DNA of 64,000 nt from Gaiellasilicea sp963806955 (GCA_963806955.1 CAWDZG010000002.1:682001-746000), one strand, 5' to 3'; shown: positions 39,457-49,111, counted from the stretch's first letter. Numbers and translations: made by a program. The notes: a model not told the origin generated them from the letters alone.

Positions 39457-41558
39457 CGCCCGTCGGCCCGCTCGGCCGCCTCGGCCGCTGGACGGCGACG
39501 CACGGCAAGCTCGTCGCGCTCGCGTGGGTCGTCGTCGCCCTGCCGCTCGCGGTGCTCGCGCCGCGTGTCGAGCACGCGCTCTCGGGCGCAGGCTGGGAGG
39601 CCTCCGGCTCCGAGTCCGTCACCGCGCGCGCCGTCGTCGAGCGCGAGTTCGACGGCCTCTCCAGCTCCTCGCTCCTGGTCGTCCTCCACTCCGACTCGTC
39701 GCAGGTCGGCGACCCCGAATTCACCCGGGCGGTCGACGGCGTCGAGCGCATCCTTCGCGGCAACGACAAGGTCGCGACCGTCGTCCTGCCACAGCAGGAG
39801 ACCTCGATCTCGAGCGACGGCCACACGGCCGTCGTCCAGGCGGGTGCCGCCGGCAGCCCCACCGAGATGGTGCGGGCCGCCGACGAGCTCAAGGGCGAGC
39901 TCGCGGCCGCGGGCGGCCCAGACGTCGAGGTCGCGCTCACCGGCGCCTCCGGGCTCTGGTCGGACTTCAACGAGGCCAACCGCGCCGCGATGTTGAAGTC
40001 CGAGCTGATCTCGTGGCCGGTGACGCTGGCGATCCTCGTGCTGGCCTTCGGCTCGCTCGTCGCCGCCGGCCTGCCGCTGATGCTGACGATCCTCGGGCTC
40101 GTGGCCGCGGCCGGATCGCTCTTCCTCGCCGCGCAGGTCGCCGACGTCTCGATCTGGGCGATGAACTTCGCGCTGATGTTCGCGCTCGCGCTCGGGATCG
40201 ACTACGCGCTCTTCGTCGTCCACCGCTTCCGCGGCGCCCACTTCGGCGCGAAGCTGTCGCCCACCGAGGCGGTCGCCGTGGCGATGGACACGGCCGGCAA
40301 GGCGGTGCTCTTCTCCGGCCTGACCGTGCTCGTCTCGCTCTCGGCGGTGATGCTCGTGCCGAGCCCGGCGTTCCGCTCGATGGCGCTCGGGATCATGCTC
40401 TCGGTGATCTTCGTGCTGGCCGCGACCCTGACCCTGCTGCCCGCGGTGCTCGCGAAGCTGGGGCCACGAGTCGACCGGCTCGGCCTCCCGTGGGTCCACG
40501 CCGGTGAGCACCGCTCGCCCGCGTTCGCGCGCTGGGCGGAGCGGCTCTGGCGCCGCCCGATCCCGTGGGGCCTCGCCGTCACCGCGCTGCTCGTCGTGCT
40601 CGCGCTGCCCGCCTTCGGGCTGAAGACGGGCATGCCGTCGATCAAGGTCGTGCCGTCCGAGGACTCGTCGCGGCGCGGCTACGACCTCGTTCAGGAGGCG
40701 TTCGGCCCGGGTGCGCCCGGCGCGCTCCAGGTCGTCGCCCTGCCGGCCGCGGCGGACGAGACCGCTCGGGTGCTGCGCGCGGACGCGGGGATCGCCCGTG
40801 TCATGCCGGCCGGCGAGTCGGGCTCGAGGACGCTGCTCCAGGCCGTCCCCGTCGCCGACCCGTCCGACCCCGTCGTGGGCGACACGATCGACCGGCTCCG
40901 CGCCGCTCTCCCGCCCGGCACGCTGATCGGCGGCTCGGTGGCCGAGAACCACGATCTCGAGGAGGCGCTCTCCGCGCGCACGCCGCTCGTGGTCGGGGTC
41001 GTGCTCGTGCTCGGGTTCCTGCTCCTGCTCGTGGCGCTGCAGGCACCGCTGATCGCCGCCGCAGGCGTGGTCACGAACCTGCTCGCGACCGGCGCCGCAT
41101 TCGGGGTCGCCCGGCTGATCTTCCAGGAGGGATACGGCTCGGGGATCTTCGGCTTCGAGTCTCAGGGCTTCCTCGACGCCTGGGGGCCTGTCTTCTTCTT
41201 CGCGATGATCTTCGCGATCTCGATGGACTACACGGTCTTCCTGCTCTCCTCCGCCAAGGAGCACTGGGACCAGACCGGCGATGCGAAGGACGCGATGATC
41301 GGCGGCGTCGCCCACTCGGGCCGCGTGATCTTCGCCGCCGCGGGCGTGATGGTGGCGATCTTCTTCACGTTCGCCCTCTCCGGCCCGCTGCCGCCGAAGG
41401 AGATGGGCGTGATCCTCGGCGTGGCCGTGCTGCTCGACGCCGCGCTGATCAGGCTCGTGCTCATGCCCGTGCTGCTGCGTCTGCTCGGGCCGCGCGCCTG
41501 GGCGCGCCCGCGGTGGCTCGGCTGGCTGCCGGACGTCCGCTTCGGTCACTCGGGGTAG
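39453..41558 (+). CDS. MMPL family RND transporter
   Basis: The 701-residue protein has twelve membrane helices in two halves, each with an extracellular domain. MNFALMFALALGIDYALFVVHRFRG in helix 4-5 and the mirrored IFAISMDYTVFLLSSAKEH in helix 10-11 are the conserved MMPL proton-relay segments (GIDYALF / SMDYTVF with the Asp-Tyr pair). These export lipids, siderophores or drugs. Coupled to ArsR by an ATGA overlap and probably derepressed with it. Confidence 0.9.
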   Translation: MTPVGPLGRLGRWTATHGKLVALAWVVVALPLAVLAPRVEHALSGAGWEASGSESVTARAVVEREFDGLSSSSLLVVLHSDSSQVGDPEFTRAVDGVERILRGNDKVATVVLPQQETSISSDGHTAVVQAGAAGSPTEMVRAADELKGELAAAGGPDVEVALTGASGLWSDFNEANRAAMLKSELISWPVTLAILVLAFGSLVAAGLPLMLTILGLVAAAGSLFLAAQVADVSIWAMNFALMFALALGIDYALFVVHRFRGAHFGAKLSPTEAVAVAMDTAGKAVLFSGLTVLVSLSAVMLVPSPAFRSMALGIMLSVIFVLAATLTLLPAVLAKLGPRVDRLGLPWVHAGEHRSPAFARWAERLWRRPIPWGLAVTALLVVLALPAFGLKTGMPSIKVVPSEDSSRRGYDLVQEAFGPGAPGALQVVALPAAADETARVLRADAGIARVMPAGESGSRTLLQAVPVADPSDPVVGDTIDRLRAALPPGTLIGGSVAENHDLEEALSARTPLVVGVVLVLGFLLLLVALQAPLIAAAGVVTNLLATGAAFGVARLIFQEGYGSGIFGFESQGFLDAWGPVFFFAMIFAISMDYTVFLLSSAKEHWDQTGDAKDAMIGGVAHSGRVIFAAAGVMVAIFFTFALSGPLPPKEMGVILGVAVLLDAALIRLVLMPVLLRLLGPRAWARPRWLGWLPDVRFGHSG

Positions 41559-41613
41559 GCGGCGGAGGCAGCTCGGCGGTTACGCATCGGGACGTCCCGG
41601 ATACAAGGCCGGG

Positions 41614-42508
41614 ATGAGGACCTGCTCCCACTGCGCCGCCGAGCTGCCCGCCGACGCCGCCTTCTGCCCGGCGTGCGGGCGCCGTACGGACGCGCCCCGC
41701 GACGAGCCGATCGACGTGCAGCACGCTCGAGCCGCGGTACTTCGGGCTCGGCCCGCCGGTCTTCGTCCTCGCGGTCGTGGCAGGACTGGCCGCGCTCGGC
41801 GTGATCCTGCTCCTCGCCGACGTGTTCGCCGTCGGAGTGCTGTTCCTGGTCGTCGCCGTCGCCCTGCTGCCGACGTTCCTCGCGGGCGCCCGACGCTGGC
41901 CGGAGAGCCCGGTCGCCCGGGTCGGCGTCAGCACGGCCGATCGCGTCCGCGACGAGGCGGACGTCGCCGTCGAGTCGATCACGACCTGGTCGCGCGCCGG
42001 CCGGGACGTCGTCCGCCTGCGCCGGGAGCAGTACGCGCTCCGACGGCAGCGCGAGACGAAGATCCGCGAACTGGGCGTGTCGGTCTACGCCGACGACGGC
42101 CGCGCCGACGAGCTGAAGACGGCGGCGAAGGAGCTCGACGAGCGGCTGGAGGCGAACGAGCGCGAGCTGCAGCGCACGATCGCGGGCGCGCGCCGGCGCG
42201 TGCGCAAGGGGCGCGCGGCGGTCGTCGCGACCGAAGTGATCAGGCCCGATCCGGACACGACGGGGTCTGACCCCGACCCCGAGCCTGAGCCGGACGCGGC
42301 CACGAAGGTCGAGCCCGTCAGGCCCGATCCGGACACGACGGGGTCTGACCCCGAGCCCGAGCCGGACGCGGCCACGAAGGTCGAGCCCGTTGCGGAGGCG
42401 TCAGAGCCGCTCGAGGAAGACGCAGCGGCGCGGACCGACGGGGAGCGGCGAGGGGCCGACCCGCCGGACGACGAAACGAAGATCGCCGAGCTCGACGACC
42501 GTTCCTGA
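41614..42508 (+). CDS. zinc-ribbon membrane protein with repeat-containing tail (frameshift)
   Basis: A zinc ribbon (CSHCAAELPADAAFCPACGRR, two CxxC knuckles at residues 4-22) precedes two membrane helices. They meet through a frame change near 41723 (CAGCACGCTCGAGCC; drop one C to get LEPRYFGLGPPVFVLAVVAGLAALG). A coiled coil follows (LRREQYALRRQRETKIRELGVSV, KELDERLEANERELQRT). The tail is acidic, containing two near-identical 24-26 residue repeats that start PDPDTTGSDP. They derive from the GGGGTCTGACCCC palindrome. The last 108 bases overlap the convergent coiled-coil gene. Confidence 0.78.
42241..42390. repeat. in-frame tandem duplication carrying the GGGGTCTGACCCC palindrome
   Basis: The block beginning CAGGCCCGATCCGGACACGA is repeated at 42241 and 42319. 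Both copies contain GGGGTCTGACCCC (42262-42274 and 42340-42352), the reverse complement of the intergenic palindromes at 10083 and 10170; the shared flank extends to GGGGTCAGACCCCGTCGTG. The coding frame is kept, adding PDPDTTGSDP repeats to the protein. Confidence 0.85.
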
Positions 42509-44303
42509 CGAGGGCGCCGCGCCCTCGCGCTCGCGCAGCTCGTAGCCCGCGGCCGACGGGACGAACAGCTGATGTGCGCGCTCAACCGTTTCCGGTTCGG
42601 GCTCGGCTTCGTCGGCGGGCGCGGCTTCCACCGCGGTCGTGGCCTCCCGCAGCTTCCGCTCGACCTCCGTCAGCGCGGCGCGATGCTCGCGGGTGAGGCG
42701 CGCCATCTCGTTCGTGCTCTCGGTGAGACGGCGATCGCGATCCGCGACGTCGTCCCCGAGCTTCGCGAGCTCTGACTCGAGCTCGGTCACCCGGGCCGCC
42801 AGCGTGACGCGCTCGGTGATGGCGGCTGCGAGCTCCGTCTCGAGCTCGGCGCCGCGTGCCCCTCCCGCCTCGGCCTGCTTCAGCTGGCCCTCGAGCACTG
42901 CGACGCGAGCTTCGACGCCCGCGGTGGCGAGCCGAAGCTGCTCACGATGATCCTGGGCGGCCTCCGCCAGCCGTGCCTGCAGCTCGCCGACCGACGTGAT
43001 CAGCGAGCCCCGCTCGCCGACGGCGACGTGGAGCTGAGATTCGAGATCTGCGATCCGTGCGGCCTGAGCCGGATCCTCCTCGGCGGGTGCAGGCTGCTGA
43101 GCCTCCTGCTCCAGCGAATGCGCGAGTCGTTCGGCGTCGGCCCGGGCGGACGCCAGCTGCTCCTCCAGCTCCGCGATCCGCGCAGCCTGCGCCGGATCCT
43201 CGACCGGATCCGCGACCGGAGCTTCCAGCGCCTGCTCCAGCTGCGCCCGCTCGACGATCGCGGCACGCGAGCTGCTCCTCCAGCTCCGCGATCCGCGCAG
43301 CCTGCGCCGGATCCTCGACCGGAGCGGCGGCCGACTCGACCGCCTCCTGCAGCTTGCGGTTCAACTCGTCCCGCTCGGAAAGAGCCGCAGCGAGCTGCTC
43401 CTCGAGCCCGGCGACCCGCGCAGCCTCCTCGGGGTCCAGAGGTGCGGCCGGCGGCTGCTCCGCCTGCTCCGCAGCACTCGCCTGCAACTCCTTCAGCGTC
43501 TGGGCAAGCGCGTCCCGTTCGGCCAACGCGGTGTCGAGCCGTTCCTCGAGCTCCGTGACGCGCGCAGATTCCTGTGAGTCGTCCGTGGCGACCGCAGCCT
43601 GCTGCAACGCCGCCCGCTCCTCCAGCGAGGCGCGGAGCTGCCGTTCGAGCTCGGCGATCCGCGCTGCTTGCTCCGAGTCGACCGCGGGCTCGGCCGGGGC
43701 GGCTTCCAGCGCTGCACGAAGCTGTCCCTCGAGCTGGGCCACCTTCGCCGAGGCGAGCTGGCGCAGCTGCTCACGCTTGCCGAGCTCCTCCTGCAGCTGT
43801 GCTTCGAGCGCCGCCACGCGCTCGTCGGCCCCGGCCGTGCCGGCCTCGCCGCCCTGCGCCTGGAGGTCGTGCAGGCTCTGCGCGAGCCGGTTCCGCTCGG
43901 TCAGCGTCGCCTGCAGCTGCGCTTCGAGGTTGTTCGCCCGGGCGCTTTGCGCAGCGGCCTCGGACCGGGCCTTGTCGAACTCTTCGACGGAGACCTGTAC
44001 CGGAGTGCCGGCCCCGCCGGGCTTCGGAAACTTGGGATTGAACGGCTTCACCTCGTTCGGCACCGGGCGCAGACCAGTGCTCATCCCGTACTCCGTCTTC
44101 AGGAGCCCTCCGTGCTGCTCGGCGAGCGCGTTCGCGACGGCGCCGGGGGAGACGAATTCGAGGTCGACCAGGATCTTCCCGAGCGGCGTGCCGGTGCGGT
44201 TCTGCTCTTCGAGGGCGTGCGCCAGCTGCTCCGCGGTCAGGAAGCCCTCGTCGACCATGATCTGGCCGAGCTGTCGCCGTGTGTCTTCGGGTGCCGGGTC
44301 CAT
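42401..44303 (-). CDS. long coiled-coil protein with GspE/PilB-type N-terminal domain (frameshift)
   Basis: Residues 10-65 (LGQIMVDEGFLTAEQLAHALEEQNRTGTPLGKILVDLEFVSPGAVANALAEQHG) form an MshEN/GspE_N-like module, known in type II secretion and type IV pilus ATPases. It is followed by about 450 residues of coiled coil with a repeated unit (AQAARIAELEEQLA, each about 45-50 residues). The C-terminus (HQLFVPSAAGYELREREGAAPSSG) folds as a small capping domain. One base is in excess near 43266 (CTCGCGTGCCGC). The span is 1903 bases. No ATPase domain is present, so it may tether or organise a pilus or envelope complex. Confidence 0.78.
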
Positions 44304-44364
44304 AGAGGTTCTGCTCGCTCTATCGGCCGCGCGCGAGGTCTGCTGAAGCAGTTTCCCGCCGGGG

Positions 44365-45669
44365 CTAGGCCCGCTCGCCGGCGAGCGTCCAGAGCACGAA
44401 GGCGAGCCAGTGGACGCCGATCACGTCGGTCTGGACGGCGAGCAGCAGCACGGCGGCAAAGGATGCTCCAAGCCACGGCGCGCGCCGGAGCGTCAGCCGA
44501 AGCAGCGCGAGGCTCCACGCGACGAAGGCGAGCAGGCCGAGCACGCCCAGCTCGACCCCGAGCTCGGTGTACGTCGACTCGCCGGCCTTGATCTCGGCGC
44601 CGGTCCGCTTCGCGGTCACGCCGGCGTTCCCGACGCCGTAGCCCTGCGGGTGCTCGCCGACCGCCTCGAGCCCGTCCCGAAGCGAGTCGAGGTGGCTGCC
44701 GAACGACGATTCCTCGGTGCTGAACGGGTCGCCCGTCGTCGGCTCCTCCTGCCCGCCCGCCCGCTGCACCTCCAGCTCGGCTGGAGTGAACCGCGTCTCG
44801 GGCGCGATGTCCGGGTACGAACGCACGAAGAAGAACGACGCGGCCACGAGCACGACGGCCGCGGCGACCGGCCACCAGCTGCGGAGCGCCCAGCCGAGCA
44901 CGGCGAGCCCGGCCGCGAGCGCGACGAGCGACGTTCGCGAGTACGTGAAGAGCAGGCCGAGCGCCAGGACTCCGGTGAGCGCGGTCAGGACGCGCGAGCG
45001 CTGCCAGGTCGCACTGAGGAGGATCGCCACGACGAGCAGATAGGCAGTCGCGAGCGGGCTGAGGAACGTCGAGACGAGCCGCCGCAGGGGCCGCTCGTCG
45101 CCGGGGTTGTAGACCCAGTTCTCCGGCAGCCCGGAGAGCCCCGGGCTGTACTCGAGCCCGAGCTGCTCGCGGAACCAACCGGGCACCCCGGAGTCGCGCC
45201 ACGTCTGCAGCGAGACCGCGTAGATGTCGACGAGGCCCCAGGCGGCGACCACCGCGGCCACACCCAGGATCGCCCAGCCGAGGCGCTCGCGGTCGCGCGC
45301 CGACAGGGTCAGCCCGCGGCCGAGGAAGTACCCCGCGACGGGGGTGAGGTCGTGGCGAAGCCCGTAGAGCACGCCGCGCGTGGACGCGTCGCCGCCGAGC
45401 CAGTCCTGGGGGAGCACCGCGTAGACGATCACGAAGGCCGCGTACGCCAGGGCGAGCCAGTCCACCAGGGTCGCGCGGAACGGCATCCCCCGGCGGCTCC
45501 ACACGACCGCGGCGAGCGCGAGCGCGAGCAGCACCTCCTTCCAGGCCGAGACCGCGTCGAGCGCCAGGTCGCGGACGCCGGCGTCCCAGAGCCCGGACAT
45601 GACGAGGTTGTGGAACGGGAGCGCGAGGACGAACGCGAAGAGCGCGACGCGCGGGAGCCGCTCAGCCAA
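44365..45669 (-). CDS. O-antigen ligase/polymerase (Wzy_C) family membrane protein
   Basis: The 434-residue protein has about 12 membrane helices and a large outside loop between residues 270-360 (ESSFGSHLDSLRDGLEAVGEHPQGYGVGNAG). Wzy_C hallmarks are LLFTYSRTSLVALAAGLAVL and STYTELGVELGVLGLLAFV. Such enzymes ligate or polymerise surface polysaccharides. A methyltransferase gene overlaps upstream, consistent with a polysaccharide locus. The TTG at 45669 overlaps that gene by 8 bases; a later start is possible. Confidence 0.82.
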   Translation of the reverse strand: MAERLPRVALFAFVLALPFHNLVMSGLWDAGVRDLALDAVSAWKEVLLALALAAVVWSRRGMPFRATLVDWLALAYAAFVIVYAVLPQDWLGGDASTRGVLYGLRHDLTPVAGYFLGRGLTLSARDRERLGWAILGVAAVVAAWGLVDIYAVSLQTWRDSGVPGWFREQLGLEYSPGLSGLPENWVYNPGDERPLRRLVSTFLSPLATAYLLVVAILLSATWQRSRVLTALTGVLALGLLFTYSRTSLVALAAGLAVLGWALRSWWPVAAAVVLVAASFFFVRSYPDIAPETRFTPAELEVQRAGGQEEPTTGDPFSTEESSFGSHLDSLRDGLEAVGEHPQGYGVGNAGVTAKRTGAEIKAGESTYTELGVELGVLGLLAFVAWSLALLRLTLRRAPWLGASFAAVLLLAVQTDVIGVHWLAFVLWTLAGERA

Positions 45670-46273
45670 CGACGGCCACCAGGGTCAGGCCGAGGTTCAC
45701 GATCCGCGCCTCGGGCGGGAAGAGATCCCGGAGCGCCGCCGGCCCAAGCAGGTGGTTCTCCTTCGCGTACGGCTTGCGCGCGAGGTCATAGGCGCGGTGG
45801 GCGACTGGGTCGGGGAACCAGTGCACGAGCGGCAGCCTCGTGTGCACCTCCACCGGGAACCAGCGGTTCGGCGTGGTGATGAACGCGCGCCGCGCGACCC
45901 GCAGCGCCTCGGTGACGAACCGCGCCTGCCGCTCCCGCCCGCCGACGTGCTCGATCACCGCGTTCGAGAAGACGACGTCGAACGCGCCGTCCTCGAACGG
46001 GAGCTCGAGAGCGTCTCCCTGGACGTACCGGACGAGCGGATAGCTCGCCCGGAAGCTCTCGCCCGGCGTGATCCCGACCGCCGTGATCCGCTCCTGCCAG
46101 GGGTAGAGCTCCTCGAAGAAGTTCAGCGTCTCGCAGCCCCCCGGCTGCCCGAACGACGAGTCGTCCGCGCCGAGGTCGAGCACCGTCGTCCCGGCCGTCG
46201 GCGCCATCGTCTCCATGAAGAGCGCGAACTTGCGCCGTCGCGAGCGCAGCGAGATGGCGTCGGTGAGGCGCAT
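45662..46273 (-). CDS. SAM-dependent methyltransferase
   Basis: The 203-residue protein shows a class I Rossmann core: TVLDLGADDSSFGQPGG (motif I), AVGITPGESF, RYVQGDALELPFEDGAFDVVFSNAVIEHVG (motifs II-III) and VTEALRVARRAFITTPNRWFPVEVHT (motif V onward, the ITTPNR is typical of sugar-related methyltransferases). The ATG at 46273 has no good Shine-Dalgarno. It overlaps the Wzy-like gene and is divergent from alkA by 27 bases. Confidence 0.82.
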   Translation of the reverse strand: MRLTDAISLRSRRRKFALFMETMAPTAGTTVLDLGADDSSFGQPGGCETLNFFEELYPWQERITAVGITPGESFRASYPLVRYVQGDALELPFEDGAFDVVFSNAVIEHVGGRERQARFVTEALRVARRAFITTPNRWFPVEVHTRLPLVHWFPDPVAHRAYDLARKPYAKENHLLGPAALRDLFPPEARIVNLGLTLVAVVG

Positions 46274-46300
46274 CTGGAGGGAACAGTAAGGTGCGCCGCG

Positions 46301-47122
46301 GTGATCGAGGACGTCGTCAGACCGGTTGGGCCCTACCGACTGCAGCTGATGACCCACGGACACCGCTACGAGACGCCGCTGCCGGGCGGCGGCATCGCGC
46401 GGGCGCATCAGCGGAGCGACGGCTTCGTGCAGCTGCAGGCGCCCGACGAGCACGGCCTCGAGCTGCTTCGCTTCTGCCTGGCGCTCGACGCCGACACGAC
46501 CGAGTTCGCCACGAGGTTCCGGCACGATCCGCTGCTCGGCCCGTCGATCCGCGCGCTGCACGGGCTCCGGCCGCTGCGCCGGGCGACGGTGGCGCACGCG
46601 GTGCTGCGCGCGATCTGCGGCCAGTTGATCGAGGCCCGGCGAGCGCTCGCGCTCGAGCGGGCCATCATCCGCGCGATCGGCCAGCCGGCACCGACCCGCG
46701 AGGGCATCGGCGCCCTCTCACCCGCCCAGCTGCGGCGGATCGGGCTCGCGACCCAACGCGCCTCGGCACTCGTCCGGGTCTGCCGCACGATCGACCTCGA
46801 GCGTCTGCGCACACAGCCGATCGAGGCGGTCGAGGCGCGGCTGCTGCGCGAGCGGGGGCTCGGGCCGTGGTCGCTCGGCGTGATCGCGCTCGAGGGGCTC
46901 GGCAGCTACCGGCACGGCCTCGTCGGCGACCTCGCACTCGTCAAGCTCTGCTCGTCGCTCTGGGGCCGCTGGGTCGAGCTCCACGAGACGGCGGAGCTGC
47001 TCGCGCCGTACGAGGAGTGGGCGGGTCTTGCCGGCGTCTACCTGCTCAGAGGCTGGAGCCGGGGCCTGGTCCCCGGGGCGAGCGCCGATCGGGCACGGCT
47101 CGTGCGTTGCCGAGCTGCCTGA
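46301..47122 (+). CDS. DNA-3-methyladenine glycosylase II (AlkA-like, HhH-GPD)
   Basis: The 273-residue protein has the HhH-GPD glycosylase module: hairpin LLRERGLGPWSLGVIALEGLG and the catalytic Asp in LVGDLALVK, preceded by an AlkA-type N-domain. It removes alkylated purines from DNA by flipping the base out. GTG start; the previous frame is open upstream only by chance. The gene is monocistronic, 20 bases before the cNMP-binding gene. Confidence 0.85.
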   Translation: MIEDVVRPVGPYRLQLMTHGHRYETPLPGGGIARAHQRSDGFVQLQAPDEHGLELLRFCLALDADTTEFATRFRHDPLLGPSIRALHGLRPLRRATVAHAVLRAICGQLIEARRALALERAIIRAIGQPAPTREGIGALSPAQLRRIGLATQRASALVRVCRTIDLERLRTQPIEAVEARLLRERGLGPWSLGVIALEGLGSYRHGLVGDLALVKLCSSLWGRWVELHETAELLAPYEEWAGLAGVYLLRGWSRGLVPGASADRARLVRCRAA

Positions 47123-47142
47123 AGGATGCATAGGATCACCTG

Positions 47143-47559
47143 ATGCGTCTCGGCCACAACTCCAAGATCGACCTGATCAAGCGCGTCCCGCTGTTCGCGA
47201 ACGCCTCCAAGCACGAGCTCGAGCAGATCGCCCAGATCGCCGACGAGATCGACCTGCCCGACGGGAAGGTCGTGATCACGGAGGGCGACACCGGGCGCGA
47301 GTTCTTCGTCCTCATCGAGGGCAGCGCCGAGGTCACTCGCGGCGGCAAGAAGGTCGCCTCGATCGGGCCCGGCGACTTCTTCGGCGAGGTCGCCCTGGTC
47401 GCGAAGACGCCGCGGAACGCCACGATCACGACGACGTCGCCGGTGCGCGCGCTCGTGATCACCGACCGAGCCTTCCGGCACCTGCTCGAGACGTCGCCCC
47501 AGATCGCAGTGGTCGTGCTGGTCGCGCTCGCCGAGCGCGTCGCCCCGACCACGCTCTAG
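47143..47559 (+). CDS. cyclic nucleotide-binding domain protein
   Basis: The 138-residue protein is a stand-alone cNMP domain: VPLFANASKHELEQIAQIADEIDLPDGKVVITEGDTGREFFVLIEGSAEVTRGGKKVASIGPGDFFGEVALVAKTPRNATITTTSPVRALVITDRAFRHLLE. FGEVALV, with the Arg/Thr of the phosphate-binding cassette (TPRNATI), shows it can bind cAMP or cGMP. No DNA-binding helix follows (length only 138), so it is probably a partner module. A membrane cyclase is encoded at 23565. Confidence 0.88.
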   Translation: MRLGHNSKIDLIKRVPLFANASKHELEQIAQIADEIDLPDGKVVITEGDTGREFFVLIEGSAEVTRGGKKVASIGPGDFFGEVALVAKTPRNATITTTSPVRALVITDRAFRHLLETSPQIAVVVLVALAERVAPTTL

Positions 47560-47576
47560 CTCCCTAGACTGGCGCG

Positions 47577-48395
47577 ATGGACGAGCGGCGGATCGCGATC
47601 CTCGGCGCGGGCCAGATCGGCGAGGCCCTGCTCGGCGGCCTGCTCAGCTCCGGCTGGCGCGCGGCCGACGAGTTGATCGCCTCGACGCGGCGCGAGGAAC
47701 GCGCCGCAGAGCTGCGCGAGCGGCACGGGATCACCGTCACGCTCTCGAACGCGGAGGCCGTCTCCGGCGCGGCGCTGCTCGTGGTCGCGGTCAAGCCGCA
47801 GGACATCGACGCGCTCCTGGGCGAGATCGGCCCGCTGATCCAGCCCGAGCAGACGGTGCTCTCCGTCGCCGCCGCGATCCCGACCGCGGCGATCGAGAAG
47901 CATCTCGGCGCGGGCGTCCCGGTCGTGCGCGCGATGCCGAACACGCCGGCCGTCGTGCACGAGGGGATCGCCGGCATCTGCGCGGGAGCGCACGCCGGCG
48001 AGGCGCACCTGACGCTCGCGGAGGAGGCGCTCCGGCATCTCGGCGCCGTCGTCCGCGTCTCCGAGCCGTACATGGACGCGGTCACGGCGGTCTCCGGCTC
48101 GGGCCCGGCCTACTTCGCGCTGCTGGCGGAGGCGATGATCGAGGCCGGCATCCTGCTCGGGCTCTCGCGCGAGATCTCGACGCAGCTCGTCGTGCAGACG
48201 ATGCTCGGCACCGCCAAGCAGCTCCGCGACCTCGGCATGCACCCCGTCGAGCTGCGCGAGATGGTGACCTCGCCGGGCGGGACGACGATCGCGGCGATCC
48301 GCGAGCTGGAGCAGGCGGGAGTCCGCGCCGCGTTCCTGAACGCGATCCAGGCCGCGATGAACCGCTCGCGCGAGCTCGCCCGCGGCGACACGTGA
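47577..48395 (+). CDS. proC: pyrroline-5-carboxylate reductase
   Basis: The 272-residue enzyme has the NAD(P) Rossmann start RRIAILGAGQIGEALLGGLL, the VRAMPNTPAVVHEG active-site loop, SGSGPAYFALLAEAMIEAGILLGL and VTSPGGTTIAAIRELEQAGVRAAFLNA. It performs the last step of proline synthesis (P5C to proline with NADPH). Stop and next start overlap by four bases (GTGA). Confidence 0.93.
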   Translation: MDERRIAILGAGQIGEALLGGLLSSGWRAADELIASTRREERAAELRERHGITVTLSNAEAVSGAALLVVAVKPQDIDALLGEIGPLIQPEQTVLSVAAAIPTAAIEKHLGAGVPVVRAMPNTPAVVHEGIAGICAGAHAGEAHLTLAEEALRHLGAVVRVSEPYMDAVTAVSGSGPAYFALLAEAMIEAGILLGLSREISTQLVVQTMLGTAKQLRDLGMHPVELREMVTSPGGTTIAAIRELEQAGVRAAFLNAIQAAMNRSRELARGDT

Positions 48396-49040
48396 CCGTC
48401 GAGATCCGGGTCTCGGACGATCCGGCGCGCGAGGCGGCAGCGTTGCTCATCGAGGCCGCCGGGACGGTCGCCCTCTCGGGCGGCTCCACCGTCGGCCGCA
48501 CCTACGAGCTCGCGGCGAACGCGCGGCCCGACTGGTCCGGTGCACACGTCTGGTTCGGCGACGAGCGCGCCGTGCCGCCCGGCGACGCCCACTCGAACTA
48601 CCGGCTCGTGCGCATGAAGCTCCTCGACGCGCTCTCGCGGTCGCCCGAGGTGCACCGGATCAAGGGCGAGCTCGGCGCCGACGAGGCCGCCGCCCGCTAC
48701 GACGCGGAGCTCGCGGGGGTCGTCTTCGACCTCGCTCTGAACGGGCTCGGCTCGGACGGGCACACCGCATCGCTCTTCCCGGGCGCCCCGGGGCTGACGA
48801 GCGAGCGGCGAGCCGTGGCCGCGGAGCCCGGCCTGGATCCGCGCGTCCCGCGCGTCACGCTGACGCCGCACGTGTTCGCTGCCGCTGCCGTCGTGGTCTA
48901 CCTCGTCACGGGCGCAGAGCAAGGCCGAGGCGGTGCGCCTCGCGTTCGCCGGGGAGCCCGACGAGGCGACTCCGGCGAGCCTCGTCCGCGGCCGCGAGAC
49001 GATCGCCCTCCTCGACCCGGCCGCGGCAGCGCGCTTGTGA
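48392..49040 (+). CDS. pgl: 6-phosphogluconolactonase (frameshift)
   Basis: The protein has all landmarks of the Pgl/SOL3 sugar isomerase-like fold: VALSGGSTVGRTYELAA (NAD-like loop), HVWFGDERAVPPGDAHSNYRLVR, and NGLGSDGHTASLFPG with the catalytic His. The C-terminus ASKAEAVRLAFAGEPDEATPASLVRGRETIALLDPAAAA is in another frame joined near 48909 (GGCGCAGAGCAAG; drop one A). The span is 649 bases. It hydrolyses 6-phosphogluconolactone in the pentose phosphate pathway. GTG start. Confidence 0.9.
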
Positions 49041-49111
49041 CTGATAGACACAAGCTCCGTTCGACCCACGTAACGGTGCGGGTCTCCGAGCCGCTTGTGA
49101 CTGACAGACAC
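49032..49111. repeat. direct repeats around the end of pgl, spacing 60 bp
   Basis: CGCTTGTGACTGATAGACAC (49032-49051) recurs with one change (ACTGACAG) at 49092-49111, exactly 60 bases later. The first copy contains the pgl stop codon and the second abuts the stop of the converging gene. CTTGTG and CACAAG flank the first copy as an inverted repeat. Confidence 0.65.
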
